64,000 nucleotides of DNA from Treponema sp. Lineage in GTDB: Bacteria > Spirochaetota > Spirochaetia > Treponematales > Breznakiellaceae. Below are positions 8,563-16,718 of this stretch, piece by piece. Under the pieces are notes generated by a model. It was not told where the DNA came from. It saw only the letters and a program-made list of their open reading frames with translations, and made no database searches. Numbering within the stretch: position 1 is the first letter of the stretch; every line of letters starts with the position of its first letter. A program made the position numbers and the translations under genes. The stretch spans positions 99,072-163,071 of the forward strand of contig WQSN01000001.1 of the NCBI GenBank assembly GCA_009787835.1, given 5' to 3'.

Positions 8563-8591
8563 ATAATGGATAAATTGGTTTTTTTTGTCAA
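8563..8591 (-). promoter_or_regulatory. Promoter of the tRNA-His/tRNA-Arg pair
   Basis: TTGACA (8591-8586) and CATTAT (8568-8563) lie on the minus strand with a 17-nt spacer. An overlapping TATAAT at 8565-8560 would need a 20-nt spacer. It is 14 nt upstream of tRNA-His. The run of T/A in the spacer is typical of strong stable-RNA promoters. Confidence 0.6.
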
Positions 8592-8637
8592 GGGAGCGGT
8601 TTTTACCAGGAGAGAGCCATGCCGGGGAAAATATTGT

Positions 8638-8660
8638 AAATCCTTACGCTATAAGGATTT
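8638..8660. repeat. Palindrome, copy 2 (AAATCCTTA/TAAGGATTT)
   Basis: A 9-bp stem with loop CGCTA. It shares TCCTTAC and TAAGGATTT with the palindrome at 8345-8367, so the two copies bracket the tRNA pair. The rest of 8592-8780 holds no gene that I can see. Confidence 0.45.
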
Positions 8661-8780
8661 ATTTGATAAAATACAACAGAATTAAGGTGTAAAAGCATAA
8701 AAATCAGGTTTTTTTCCAAAGCAGTCATAATATTAGCCGGGGAAGGTTTCCATTTTTGATTTTATTTGTTATTATTAATT

Positions 8781-9230
8781 ATGGAAATTTTAGAGGTAAT
8801 TGAAAATAAAGAACAATACATGGACTTACTGTTACTGGCCGATGAACAGGAAAGTATGATCATGAAATACCTGAACAGGGGTGTTCTGTTTGCTTTATAT
8901 GATGATTATGATTTAAAAACCGTAGCTGTTGTTACAAAAGAGAATGAAGATACATACGAAATTAAAAACATTGCGACGCTTAAGATATATCAAAGCAAGG
9001 GATATGGCAGAAAAATGATCAAACATATTATCCAGTACTGTGAAAAAAAATGTAAATCTTTAATTGTAGGCACAGGAGAAATTGAAAAAGCGTTGCTTTT
9101 TTATGAAAAATGCGGATTTACTTTTTCGCATACTGTCGAAGATTTTTTTATTAAAAATTATGATCATAAAATTTTTGATAATGGCATACAGCTAAAAGAC
9201 ATGATTTATTATAAGTACAAATTCAGTTAA
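8781..9230 (+). CDS. GNAT-family N-acetyltransferase
   Basis: 149 aa. The acetyl-CoA loop is clear (LKIYQSKGYGRKMIKHII, the Q/RxxGxG/A motif), and it is followed by the family's EKALLFYEKCGF segment near the C-terminus. The substrate cannot be told from sequence. The ORF track starts at a TTG (8766). I prefer the ATG at 8781 because MEILEVIENKEQY fits GNAT starts. No Shine-Dalgarno is visible. A TATTAT box ends five bases before the ATG, so it may be another leaderless message, though its -35 is weak. The gene is convergent with mscS, with 2 bp between stops. Confidence 0.82.
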   Translation: MEILEVIENKEQYMDLLLLADEQESMIMKYLNRGVLFALYDDYDLKTVAVVTKENEDTYEIKNIATLKIYQSKGYGRKMIKHIIQYCEKKCKSLIVGTGEIEKALLFYEKCGFTFSHTVEDFFIKNYDHKIFDNGIQLKDMIYYKYKFS

Positions 9231-9232
9231 TA

Positions 9233-10084
9233 TTATAATTCAGACAGGGCTTTTTGTCCGTCAGAAGCAATTGCTGAAATTATATTTACATCCCTTTGCG
9301 GATACGGGATGTGAAGTCCGGCTTCTTCTATTTTCTCTTTTAAGTTCCTCATTTGACGCCAATATACATCCCAGTAATTTTGATTATAAGCCCATGCCCG
9401 GATAACAAGGTTTACTGAACTGTCCTGCATGGATTGGAGGAGCACCTGGGGAGCGGGTTCCGGTAAAAAGTTAGGCTCAGATTCCGCTATATTTTTTAAC
9501 ACTTTAAAGGCTGTTTCAAGCGAATCAGAATAGGAAATCCTGACGGAAAGTTCCATTCGCCTTTTTAAATTCCTTGAATAATTTCTTAACGGGCTGCCCC
9601 AGATGCTTGAATTTGGAGCTGAAATAAAGATGCCGTCAGGTGTTTCAAGTATTGTTGTAAAAAGACTGATTTCCTTTACGGTTCCGCTGAAAGATCCGAA
9701 CTCAATAAATTCTCCACGGCGGTAGCTTCCCAAAAAAATCATTACAAAACCCGCAGCGATATTTCCAAGAGTGTCTTTCAGCGCAAGACCGATCGCAACG
9801 CCTGCCGCTCCAAGGATAGCGATAAAGCTTGTTGTGTTAATTCCGAAGATGTTAAGGATCATTATTATGCAAACAATCAATACCAAATACCGGATAATGC
9901 GGCATAAAATAATATTGACATGCTCATCTACGTTTTTTTTACCTGTAGTTATTTTTTTTATCAGTTTATTAAATCCCTTGACAATCATCATGCCGGTTAT
10001 CGCAATGATAATTGATACAATTATATCCTTGCTTAAATCCAGTAAATTACCGCCGAGATTATCCCACTGACTAAAAAATTCCAT
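9233..10084 (-). CDS. mscS: Small-conductance mechanosensitive channel, MscS family
   Basis: 283 aa, the size of the classic MscS core. It has three membrane segments within residues 15-130. The pore helix and following beta domain are typical (AAGVAIGLALKDTLGNIAAGF, then GDxI-like RRGEFIEFG and PNSSIWGSPLRNYSR), followed by the cytosolic alpha/beta cage. It opens on hypo-osmotic shock to release solutes. The ATG has GCGGATAAG just upstream. It lies 33 bp after the SPOR-domain gene on the same strand and may be its last cistron. Confidence 0.92.
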   Translation of the reverse strand: MEFFSQWDNLGGNLLDLSKDIIVSIIIAITGMMIVKGFNKLIKKITTGKKNVDEHVNIILCRIIRYLVLIVCIIMILNIFGINTTSFIAILGAAGVAIGLALKDTLGNIAAGFVMIFLGSYRRGEFIEFGSFSGTVKEISLFTTILETPDGIFISAPNSSIWGSPLRNYSRNLKRRMELSVRISYSDSLETAFKVLKNIAESEPNFLPEPAPQVLLQSMQDSSVNLVIRAWAYNQNYWDVYWRQMRNLKEKIEEAGLHIPYPQRDVNIISAIASDGQKALSEL

Positions 10085-10117
10085 ACTTATCCGCTTCTCT
10101 GCCTGATTTATATTACA

Positions 10118-11734
10118 TTATCTGACATGTCTGACAAATGCGTCCATGTATCCAATGCTTTTAAAACGCTGCAATACCGCCGCGCTTTCACCCTGATTAA
10201 GCGGTCCCAAAAGAATACGGTACAGGTTACCGCTGTCATTGTATATAACAGGCCCGTAATGGTAATCGATCATGCCTTTGGTTTTCTCGGCGGTTTCAGG
10301 AGAATCAACCGCAGCGATTTGCACATAATACGATCCGCGGTTAAGTTCTGACATGCTTGGGTATGAAACAACTTTTTTCTCCTCAGGCGCAGAGGTAACA
10401 GCCGGTATTGTATTTTGTATCTGCGTCTGTTTTACAGATTCAACTTCAGGCATTAGTACTATTTGTGATGCAGCAGCTGCCGCAGCAGACGGCTGTCTTA
10501 TTGGCTCAACTTCGGGCATTAGTACAACCGCAGCTGTATCATTTACCTGAGTTGCAGGCTGATGTCTTATTGGTTCAATCTCATTCATTAATATACTCAG
10601 AGCAGCATCAGGCTGAGCATTTTCTCTTGCAGGTACAGCGCTAATGCGGGTAATCCCGGGAATTATATCAGATGGATCAATTCCGTAAATTGTTCCAGGC
10701 GGCGACGGAGGACGTTCCTGTGCAGGCACTATATTGTACTGCGCCGCTTCACCGGCGGATTCAATTGTTACAGGAGTATCTGTAGTTTTCTCTTCAGGAA
10801 TTAATTCTGCTATTTCTATAACGGCTTCTTCTTCAGGAACCAATTCAGCAATTTCTTCGACAGCTTCCTCTTCGGGAATGTGTTCCGCTACTTCCACAAT
10901 AGTTTGTTCTTCAGGAATTAATTCGGCAATTTCTTCGACAACTTCCTCTTCGGGAATTATTTCCGCTACTTCCACAACAGTTTGTTCTTCAGGAACTAAT
11001 TCAGCAATTTCTTCGACAACTTCCTCTTCGGGAATGTGTTCCGCCACTTCCACAACAGTTTGTTCTTCAGGAATTAATTCGGCTATTTCTTCGACTGTTG
11101 TTTCTTCGGGAATGTTATCCACGATCTCCGATGCATCAAATAATGCTGAATGCGGAGGATCTCCTGATACAATATATTCAGGAAGATCCACGATACCCAT
11201 CCTTCTTCCGCCCCATTCAGTTTCTAAAAGATAACCCGGCGCTCCTGAGCCTGTTGTAATTTCAGGAGGCGTTTCCTGCCTTACAGGAGGAGATGCAGCC
11301 ACGGCGGTTTCCATTCTTTCAATCTCTTCCTGATAATTTTCTTCTGTAATTATATTTCCGGAATCAAAATCATGAATTCCTGCGGCCAGACTTTCTGTAA
11401 ACCGCAAATAGGCAATTGGATCTGATGGCTGAGACATTCTTATTCTGCTTATGGAACCGGAACGCATTCCTATTAACTCCGCTGCTTCACGGGAAACAAT
11501 CGCGAGAAGGCCCGGACTGTCGAGGCTGTTTGCGACAATTACGCGGGTGCTCCTGTTTGTTTCAATATTGGTAATGTCTACCACTGTATTTCTGGGAAAA
11601 GAATTTGTCGCTATATAGCGTCCTGTTGACGGTAATTCACCGTCAGGCGCGGTTGCCGCGGCTCCTTCCCAGGCGATTAAGCCTGAAACTGCAATAAGAG
11701 CCAGACCAATTATAATAATTATTTTTAATCTCAT
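10118..11734 (-). CDS. Exported RlpA-like/SPOR-domain cell-envelope protein with acidic tandem repeat
   Basis: 538 aa. A signal anchor (LKIIIIIGLALIAVSGLIAW) is followed at about 35-125 by a domain resembling the double-psi barrel of RlpA-type proteins (TNSFPRNTVVDITNIETN). A long low-complexity acidic region carries nine copies of a 13-residue unit (about 201-317), then proline-rich linkers in which MPEVEPIRQ recurs. The C-terminal SPOR domain (YYVQIAAVDSPETAEK... to the end) binds denuded septal peptidoglycan. A role at the division site or in peptidoglycan remodelling is inferred; I could not confirm RlpA catalytic residues. It is preceded by a small exported protein in the same operon and followed by mscS. 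Confidence 0.82.
   Translation of the reverse strand: MRLKIIIIIGLALIAVSGLIAWEGAAATAPDGELPSTGRYIATNSFPRNTVVDITNIETNRSTRVIVANSLDSPGLLAIVSREAAELIGMRSGSISRIRMSQPSDPIAYLRFTESLAAGIHDFDSGNIITEENYQEEIERMETAVAASPPVRQETPPEITTGSGAPGYLLETEWGGRRMGIVDLPEYIVSGDPPHSALFDASEIVDNIPEETTVEEIAELIPEEQTVVEVAEHIPEEEVVEEIAELVPEEQTVVEVAEIIPEEEVVEEIAELIPEEQTIVEVAEHIPEEEAVEEIAELVPEEEAVIEIAELIPEEKTTDTPVTIESAGEAAQYNIVPAQERPPSPPGTIYGIDPSDIIPGITRISAVPARENAQPDAALSILMNEIEPIRHQPATQVNDTAAVVLMPEVEPIRQPSAAAAAASQIVLMPEVESVKQTQIQNTIPAVTSAPEEKKVVSYPSMSELNRGSYYVQIAAVDSPETAEKTKGMIDYHYGPVIYNDSGNLYRILLGPLNQGESAAVLQRFKSIGYMDAFVRHVR
10784..11134 (-). repeat. Nine tandem 39-bp coding repeats (consensus VEEIAELIPEEQT / VVEVAEHIPEEEV)
   Basis: Exactly 351 bp = 9 x 39. 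Two alternating versions of the 13-aa unit give a 78-bp higher-order period. The first unit (ASEIVDNIPEETT) and the last are the most diverged, as expected if expansion happens inside the array. All changes keep the frame. The opposite strand gives a Ser/Thr-rich shadow ORF (10734-11234) that is not a gene. Confidence 0.92.
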
Positions 11735-11742
11735 TTTAACCT

Positions 11743-12225
11743 CTACTGTGCGTTAATATGGGGAATCAATCCCCTCGCGATTATTTTAAGCGCGTCAACT
11801 TCTTCTCTTGTTGTCCTGTATGTTCTTCCGGACATTTGATTTTCAAAAATTTTTTTATTCGGATTTGTACTGAACAGGACAAGCGTAATTTCAAGCGGCA
11901 TTTGAGAACCGGTAGAATAATCCAGCTGAGCTATAATAAAATAATTCGCTCCGGTGTTCCCTGCTTCTGTGATATCCGCTTCAAATATTTTTTGTATTTC
12001 GCCTGACGGCTTTGAATCAAGACGCAAGGTAACCGCGTTGCTGACAATATACCCTTCATCAAAAAAAACATCCAAAAGTGTATTTTCCCATTGCATTGAA
12101 TGCTGCCTTCTTGTTCCTTCCGCAGGCACACCGGTTTCAATAATAAAAAACGAAACCATTGTTGCCTCGATGTTTAGGCAAATAAACAGACCCAAACACA
12201 TTGTAATGGCGGTTTTTCTTATCAT
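11743..12225 (-). CDS. Small exported protein of unknown function
   Basis: 160 aa with a signal peptide (MIRKTAITMCLGLFICLNIEATMVSFF), followed by a soluble alpha/beta region including FFDEGYIVSNAVTLRL, GANYFIIAQLDYS and ITLVLFSTNPNKKIFE. The pattern resembles small envelope proteins that sit beside SPOR-domain genes, but I cannot name a family. The ORF-track start at 12303 is not supported. The ATG at 12225 has GGAGGAG just upstream and directly precedes the signal peptide. It ends 8 bp before the SPOR gene, so the two are probably one operon. Confidence 0.72.
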   Translation of the reverse strand: MIRKTAITMCLGLFICLNIEATMVSFFIIETGVPAEGTRRQHSMQWENTLLDVFFDEGYIVSNAVTLRLDSKPSGEIQKIFEADITEAGNTGANYFIIAQLDYSTGSQMPLEITLVLFSTNPNKKIFENQMSGRTYRTTREEVDALKIIARGLIPHINAQ

Positions 12226-12292
12226 ACACTCCTCCGTCTCCATTATCGGCACTATCTGTAAATATCTGGAGCCTTGAGAATTAAGAGCTTTG

Positions 12293-12322
12293 TGGACAGA
12301 CACTATCCAAAATGTCTATAAT
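12293..12322 (+). promoter_or_regulatory. Promoter of the NusG-like gene (leaderless type)
   Basis: TGGACA, an 18-nt spacer and a perfect TATAAT at 12317-12322. The ATG at 12334 is 11 nt beyond the -10, and no Shine-Dalgarno precedes it. The expected leader is therefore only a few bases long. Confidence 0.6.
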
Positions 12323-12333
12323 GCATAATTACA

Positions 12334-12879
12334 ATGAATTATTATGCAATACAGGTAAAAAGCAAGGGTGAAAAACAATTTATAAAACGTTTTAAATCTT
12401 TAAATCCGGAAATTACTCTTCCCATGCATTTCCTTCAGAGAACTCTGAACATCAGAAGGAGCGGAAAAATTAAACCTTCAACATCCGCGATTTTTCCGGG
12501 TTATATTTTTATAGAAGCGGAATCTGATGATGTAATTATTGCGTATCAATGGGAGTTCAGGCGCACTGATGGTTTCTACCGCTTCCTGAGATCCAATCAA
12601 CAGATAACCCCGCTTACTGACCGCGATTTGGAACTTGTGCTTCACTTTATTAATAACGCAGGACCCGTCGCGGGAAGGTCTAAAGTTTACTTTAACGAGA
12701 ATTCGCGCATTGTTGTTGTCGAAGGTCCTCTTTTAGGTCTTGAGGGAAGGATTGTCAAGGTCGATAAAAGAAAGGAAAGGGTAAAAGTTTTACTTGATTT
12801 GTATAACGACTCTTTCGCCATTGATCTGGGTTTTGAAGTAATCGGATCATTGGAACCTGTCAATAAAGGGGCAAGATAA
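12334..12879 (+). CDS. NusG-paralogue transcription antiterminator of the LoaP/UpxY type
   Basis: 181 aa with the NusG layout: an NGN domain (YYAIQVKSKGEKQFIKRF, later IFPGYIFIEAE) at about 1-115 and a C-terminal KOW domain (VVEGPLLGLEGRIVKVDKRKERVKVLL). Specialised NusG paralogues of this kind bind RNA polymerase and allow read-through of long polysaccharide or antibiotic operons. Bacteroides UpxY and Firmicute LoaP are the studied examples. Its place as the first gene before 40 kb of same-strand surface-glycan genes fits that role. The housekeeping NusG should be elsewhere. The message is probably leaderless. Target specificity cannot be read here; the GC-rich leader hairpin at 18121-18145 is a candidate target. 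Confidence 0.85.
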   Translation: MNYYAIQVKSKGEKQFIKRFKSLNPEITLPMHFLQRTLNIRRSGKIKPSTSAIFPGYIFIEAESDDVIIAYQWEFRRTDGFYRFLRSNQQITPLTDRDLELVLHFINNAGPVAGRSKVYFNENSRIVVVEGPLLGLEGRIVKVDKRKERVKVLLDLYNDSFAIDLGFEVIGSLEPVNKGAR

Positions 12880-14333
12880 CGCAAAAGCTTAAACGTATAT
12901 ATATTATTGGCGCAGGTTTCGCAGGACGCGCGTTAGCCGGTGAAATAAAGGCAAAAGCCGTATTCGGCGAAGTTGTAGCTTTTCTCGATGATGATCCGCA
13001 AAAGATTGGCCATAAAATCGACGGGATACCTGTTCTTGGCCCCATCAAGGATGTAGCGATTCTGCTCAGGATGAATCCGGCGGATGAGGCAATCATCGCA
13101 ATTCCCGGCGCCAGCAGGGAGTACCTGAAAGAACTCTATGCCATTCTAAAAAAAGCTCAATTCCAGCAAATCCGCATTCTGCCGGGAATATCGCAAATTA
13201 TCGAAGAAGACGCTCGTTTTATTCAAACCCGCTCTATCGATCTCCAGGATCTTTTGGGCAGAAACCCGGTTGTAATCAAATTAAAACAAAGCCTTTCCTA
13301 TCTTCGCGGCAAGCGCGTTCTTGTTACAGGCGCGGGCGGTTCTATCGGCAGTGAGTTATGCCGTCAACTGCTATCAGGCGGAGCTTCCCGCCTTTACCTT
13401 TTCGGTCATGGTGAAAATTCCATTTACCAGATTGACAGGGAATTAAGACTGCTCCAGGAAGAAGGCGTTGGCGAAAAAGCCGCTCTTGTTCCGGTTATTG
13501 GCGATCTTAAAGATGCGGATTATGTAAACTATATTTTAAGCAATTTAAAGGCAGATATTATCTTTCATACAGCGGCATATAAACATGTTCCCATGATGGA
13601 GGAAAATCCTGTTGCGGCAATAGAAAATAATGTCCTTGGCACTGAAAATCTGATTAATGCCGCTGTTAAAAATAATATTAAAAGATTCGTTCACATCACT
13701 ACCGACAAGGCTGTCGAACCTGTTTCAGTGTACGGAGCGTCAAAATTCATCTGTGAACAGATGGTGCTGGAAGCCGCCAGCAGAAACGGTCCTAATTTTA
13801 TGGTAGTCCGCTTTGGCAATGTGCTGGGTTCCCGAGGCTCAATTGTGCCTCTTTTTCAGCAGCAGATCGAAAAAGGCGGCCCTGTTACAGTAACTCATCC
13901 TGATATACGCCGCTGGTTTATGACAATCAGCGAAGCATGTTCTTTGGTACTCAAGGCAGGAGGCGTTGGCGAAAACGGATGTCTGTATCTTCTTGATATG
14001 GGAGAGCCTGTACGTATCCGCGACCTGGCGGAACAGTTAATACGTTTCCACGGCTTTGAACCTGAAACAGACATTAAAATCGTATACACAGGGATGCGGC
14101 CTGGTGAGCGTATGGATGAACTTCTCTGGTCATCAGACGAAGATCCTGTTGAAACTGAACACAATCGTATACTCAGGGTCAACCGCAAAAAGCCGCTGCC
14201 CGTTGACATTAAATCACTAATTGAGGAACTCCGTCCAGTTTGCCGCCTTGATCCTGAAAAACCGCAAGCGTACCGCAATTCCAAAATGTTATTGAGTGTC
14301 CTGAAAGACAAAGGTATATGCCACGCGGAATAG
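12876..14333 (+). CDS. CapD/FlaA1-like nucleotide-sugar dehydratase/epimerase with probable ATA start
   Basis: 485 aa. An N-terminal Rossmann domain (IYIIGAGFAGRALAGEI, then VVAFLDDDPQKIG) is followed by the short-chain dehydrogenase domain of the CapD family (VTGAGGSIGSELCRQL, TDKAVEPVSVYGASK, VRFGNVLGSRGSIVP). It acts on a UDP-activated N-acetyl-hexosamine, probably as a 4,6-dehydratase or C5/C4 epimerase. It lacks the four membrane helices of the long WbpM form. The YGASK motif keeps a Tyr where many large members have Met. The ORF track begins at 13071, inside the protein. No ATG, GTG or TTG occurs in frame between the stop at 12864 and 13071. ATA at 12876 has AAGGGG five bases upstream and overlaps the nusG stop (ATAA). 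Confidence 0.85.
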   Translation: MTQKLKRIYIIGAGFAGRALAGEIKAKAVFGEVVAFLDDDPQKIGHKIDGIPVLGPIKDVAILLRMNPADEAIIAIPGASREYLKELYAILKKAQFQQIRILPGISQIIEEDARFIQTRSIDLQDLLGRNPVVIKLKQSLSYLRGKRVLVTGAGGSIGSELCRQLLSGGASRLYLFGHGENSIYQIDRELRLLQEEGVGEKAALVPVIGDLKDADYVNYILSNLKADIIFHTAAYKHVPMMEENPVAAIENNVLGTENLINAAVKNNIKRFVHITTDKAVEPVSVYGASKFICEQMVLEAASRNGPNFMVVRFGNVLGSRGSIVPLFQQQIEKGGPVTVTHPDIRRWFMTISEACSLVLKAGGVGENGCLYLLDMGEPVRIRDLAEQLIRFHGFEPETDIKIVYTGMRPGERMDELLWSSDEDPVETEHNRILRVNRKKPLPVDIKSLIEELRPVCRLDPEKPQAYRNSKMLLSVLKDKGICHAE

Positions 14334-14358
14334 AAACCAGTACTGAAGAAAACCTCAA

Positions 14359-14387
14359 TTGATAACATTTATAAAATCAAATAAAAT
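14359..14387 (+). promoter_or_regulatory. Promoter of the molybdenum hydroxylase operon (leaderless type)
   Basis: TTGATA, a 17-nt spacer and TAAAAT. The -10 ends nine bases before the ATG at 14397 and no Shine-Dalgarno is present. It indicates that the hydroxylase genes can be expressed apart from the upstream CapD gene. Confidence 0.6.
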
Positions 14388-14396
14388 ACTCTCTAC

Positions 14397-16718
14397 ATGG
14401 AAGAATTCGTTTATCTGGAAGATATTTATCCGCCCAATTCATTATACGCGGCCATTATAAGATCTCCCATCGCTAAAGGCTCCCTGAAATCAATTTTATT
14501 GCCCGTATTACCTGAAAATTATTTTTTTATTACAGCCGCGAATATCCCCGGTGAAAACAGACTGGAAGATACAAACATCCCAATTCTCGCAGACAGAATA
14601 CTTTCATATATCGGAGAGCCAATTGCTCTGCTGGTGGGACAGGATAAAACGGTACTGGAAGAATTTATCAGCCTCTGTAAAATTGAAACAGACGAAGAAA
14701 AACCGGTCTTTTCATACGAGCAAAACAGTAGTGATGATTTATCAAACATAACCGCGGTAAGGGAAATAAAATCAGGAGAGCCTGAAAAATATTTTTCGCA
14801 TCTTCGGCCTGAAACTTCGCAAACCGGAGAGGCTCCGCAGGAGGCTGCAGAAAGCGCGGCAAAAATAATAAGCGGCAATTATGTTACAGGAATTCAGGAT
14901 CACTGGTACGCTGAACCGGGAGGAGCTGTAACATGGTATGAAAATGTCAGTAATAATAAACCGGAAGAGAATATAAAAAACATTAAAAAAAGCACAGATA
15001 AGGATTTAAAAAACAAAAAAACATCTGACACGCCGCAGGCGAATAAATTAATTGTTAAAACCGCGACTCAATGGCCTTATCATGTAAAACGTTCTGTTTC
15101 CCGCACATTGGGAATTGATCCATCATTAGTTTCTGTCGAGCCGACTTCCCTAAGTTTACACATGGACGGTAAACTGGTCTTTTCATCACTGATTGCCTGC
15201 CGCGCGGCGCTGGGAACATATATTGCTAAAAAACCTGTTCGATTAATCCTTGACAGGGAAGAGGATTTTCTTTATTCCCCCAAACGTTTCAAATCAAATA
15301 TTGATATTAAAACTGCCATTGATGAAAACGGAAAAATTTTGGCCGCCGATATAGTCATTTGTGTTAACCTTGGCGCATTCGGGATTAACAGCGATGAGAT
15401 ACTTGACCAGGTTTGTATTGGCGTTCTTGGGTATTACAATATAAAAAATATAAAATTGACAGCAAAGGCATTCAGGACAAATATTCCGCCGCAAGGGCCG
15501 TTTTCCGGTTTCGGATTGGCTCAGGGGCTATTTGCCATGGAATGCCATGTTTCGCATATCGCAGATTCATTGCATCTTGATCCTGCTCAATGGCGAAAAC
15601 CTCATCTGGATTATTCGCGTTTTACGCACTTGTACTGGAACACAAAACGTGAAGGCGACAATGACAGGAAGTCCTCTCAAGGATCGCAAAAAAACCAGGG
15701 ACCGATTGAAGATCTAATCGACAGAACCGCTTTAATGAGCGACTATAACAGAAAATGGGCTTCAAATGAACTATTGCGGAAATACAGGAAAGACAATTCA
15801 TTAGTGATTGAAAAAGGAGAAAATCCCAGAGGCATCGGAATTGCGCTTGGTTTTCAGGGCAGCGGCCTGTTGTACAATGGTGATGATAAAGGAAACTACA
15901 GCGTTGAAATTACGCTGACCAAGGAAAGCATTCTGGAAATTAGGGCAAGCATTACAAGCAATGACGGAAACTATGAAAAAATATGGGCGAAAGTCGCGTC
16001 GCAGATAATTTCCATAGAGCCTGAAAATGTACGGGTTATCTCAAACAATGCGCCTGACTGCGGCCCTTCATGCGCTTCAAGAAATATAACATCTGTTACC
16101 AGATTGATAGAAAAATGCTGCCAGGTAATACGCAAACAGCGTTTTCACGATCCTCTGCCAATAACGGTACGCCGCGCCATGAAATCCCAGAGCGGATTAT
16201 TATGGAACGGGCTTATCACGCCGCCAGCCGGAAAAGTTATAAACGCTGCAAGCTTTTCTAAATTTGGGTTAGCCTGCGCGGTTGTAGAAGTAACAATAGA
16301 CATGATTGAGTGCATTCCAAAAATCCGCGGTATCTGGCTTGGAATTGACGGCGGAAAGATTATTTCAATTAACAGATCGAAAAGAAGCCTTGTCCGAGGA
16401 GCCACTCAGGCGCTTGGCTGGGCTTATACAGAAAATATTGAATATGTAAACGGGATTCTGTCCAAAAGCTGTTATGAAAATTACACAATACCGACAGCGG
16501 AGGATATTCCTCCGATTTATCCTGATTTTGTACCCAATGATACAGGCGAATCAAGAGGAATAGGAGAGCTTCCGTTTACCTGTATACCGGCGGCTTTTAT
16601 ACAGGCAGTCTCGCAGGCGCTTGATTATAATTTTAAATCCATTCCCCTGAACAGAAAAGAAATCTGGAACATTATTCATAATAAAAAAAATGAAACGCCC
16701 GCGCAGGGGGCAAAATGA
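14397..16718 (+). CDS. Xanthine dehydrogenase-family molybdopterin subunit
   Basis: 773 aa, large subunit of a three-gene molybdenum hydroxylase that inserts an oxygen from water into purines or other N-heterocycles or aldehydes. The aldehyde-oxidase/xanthine-dehydrogenase hammerhead domain lies at about 1-120, and the Mo-pterin domains follow. PFSGFGLAQGLFAMECHV corresponds to the conserved PxRGxGxPQ...E region. GESRGIGELPFTCIPAAF near the C-terminus holds the catalytic Glu (GxGE). A charged insert at about 180-215 (KPEENIKNIKKSTDKDLKNK) is unusual and may be a surface loop. Substrate is unknown. It overlaps the next gene by 4 nt (ATGA). Confidence 0.88.
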   Translation: MEEFVYLEDIYPPNSLYAAIIRSPIAKGSLKSILLPVLPENYFFITAANIPGENRLEDTNIPILADRILSYIGEPIALLVGQDKTVLEEFISLCKIETDEEKPVFSYEQNSSDDLSNITAVREIKSGEPEKYFSHLRPETSQTGEAPQEAAESAAKIISGNYVTGIQDHWYAEPGGAVTWYENVSNNKPEENIKNIKKSTDKDLKNKKTSDTPQANKLIVKTATQWPYHVKRSVSRTLGIDPSLVSVEPTSLSLHMDGKLVFSSLIACRAALGTYIAKKPVRLILDREEDFLYSPKRFKSNIDIKTAIDENGKILAADIVICVNLGAFGINSDEILDQVCIGVLGYYNIKNIKLTAKAFRTNIPPQGPFSGFGLAQGLFAMECHVSHIADSLHLDPAQWRKPHLDYSRFTHLYWNTKREGDNDRKSSQGSQKNQGPIEDLIDRTALMSDYNRKWASNELLRKYRKDNSLVIEKGENPRGIGIALGFQGSGLLYNGDDKGNYSVEITLTKESILEIRASITSNDGNYEKIWAKVASQIISIEPENVRVISNNAPDCGPSCASRNITSVTRLIEKCCQVIRKQRFHDPLPITVRRAMKSQSGLLWNGLITPPAGKVINAASFSKFGLACAVVEVTIDMIECIPKIRGIWLGIDGGKIISINRSKRSLVRGATQALGWAYTENIEYVNGILSKSCYENYTIPTAEDIPPIYPDFVPNDTGESRGIGELPFTCIPAAFIQAVSQALDYNFKSIPLNRKEIWNIIHNKKNETPAQGAK

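Noticed and set aside
9771-10070. 99-aa plus-strand ORF opposite mscS
   Set aside because: The MscS reading on the minus strand carries all family motifs. This is a shadow frame.
10784-11134. Possible CRISPR array
   Set aside because: Repeats are contiguous, coding, and have no spacers. The same applies to the 12-bp repeat at 21332-21403.
10734-11234. 166-aa plus-strand ORF rich in Ser/Thr/Ile
   Set aside because: It is the antisense shadow of the 39-bp repeat in the SPOR protein. It has no Shine-Dalgarno and its repeats merely mirror the real gene.
16145-16405. Minus-strand ORFs inside the molybdopterin subunit gene
   Set aside because: They lack Shine-Dalgarno sites and family features, and overlap a well-supported gene.
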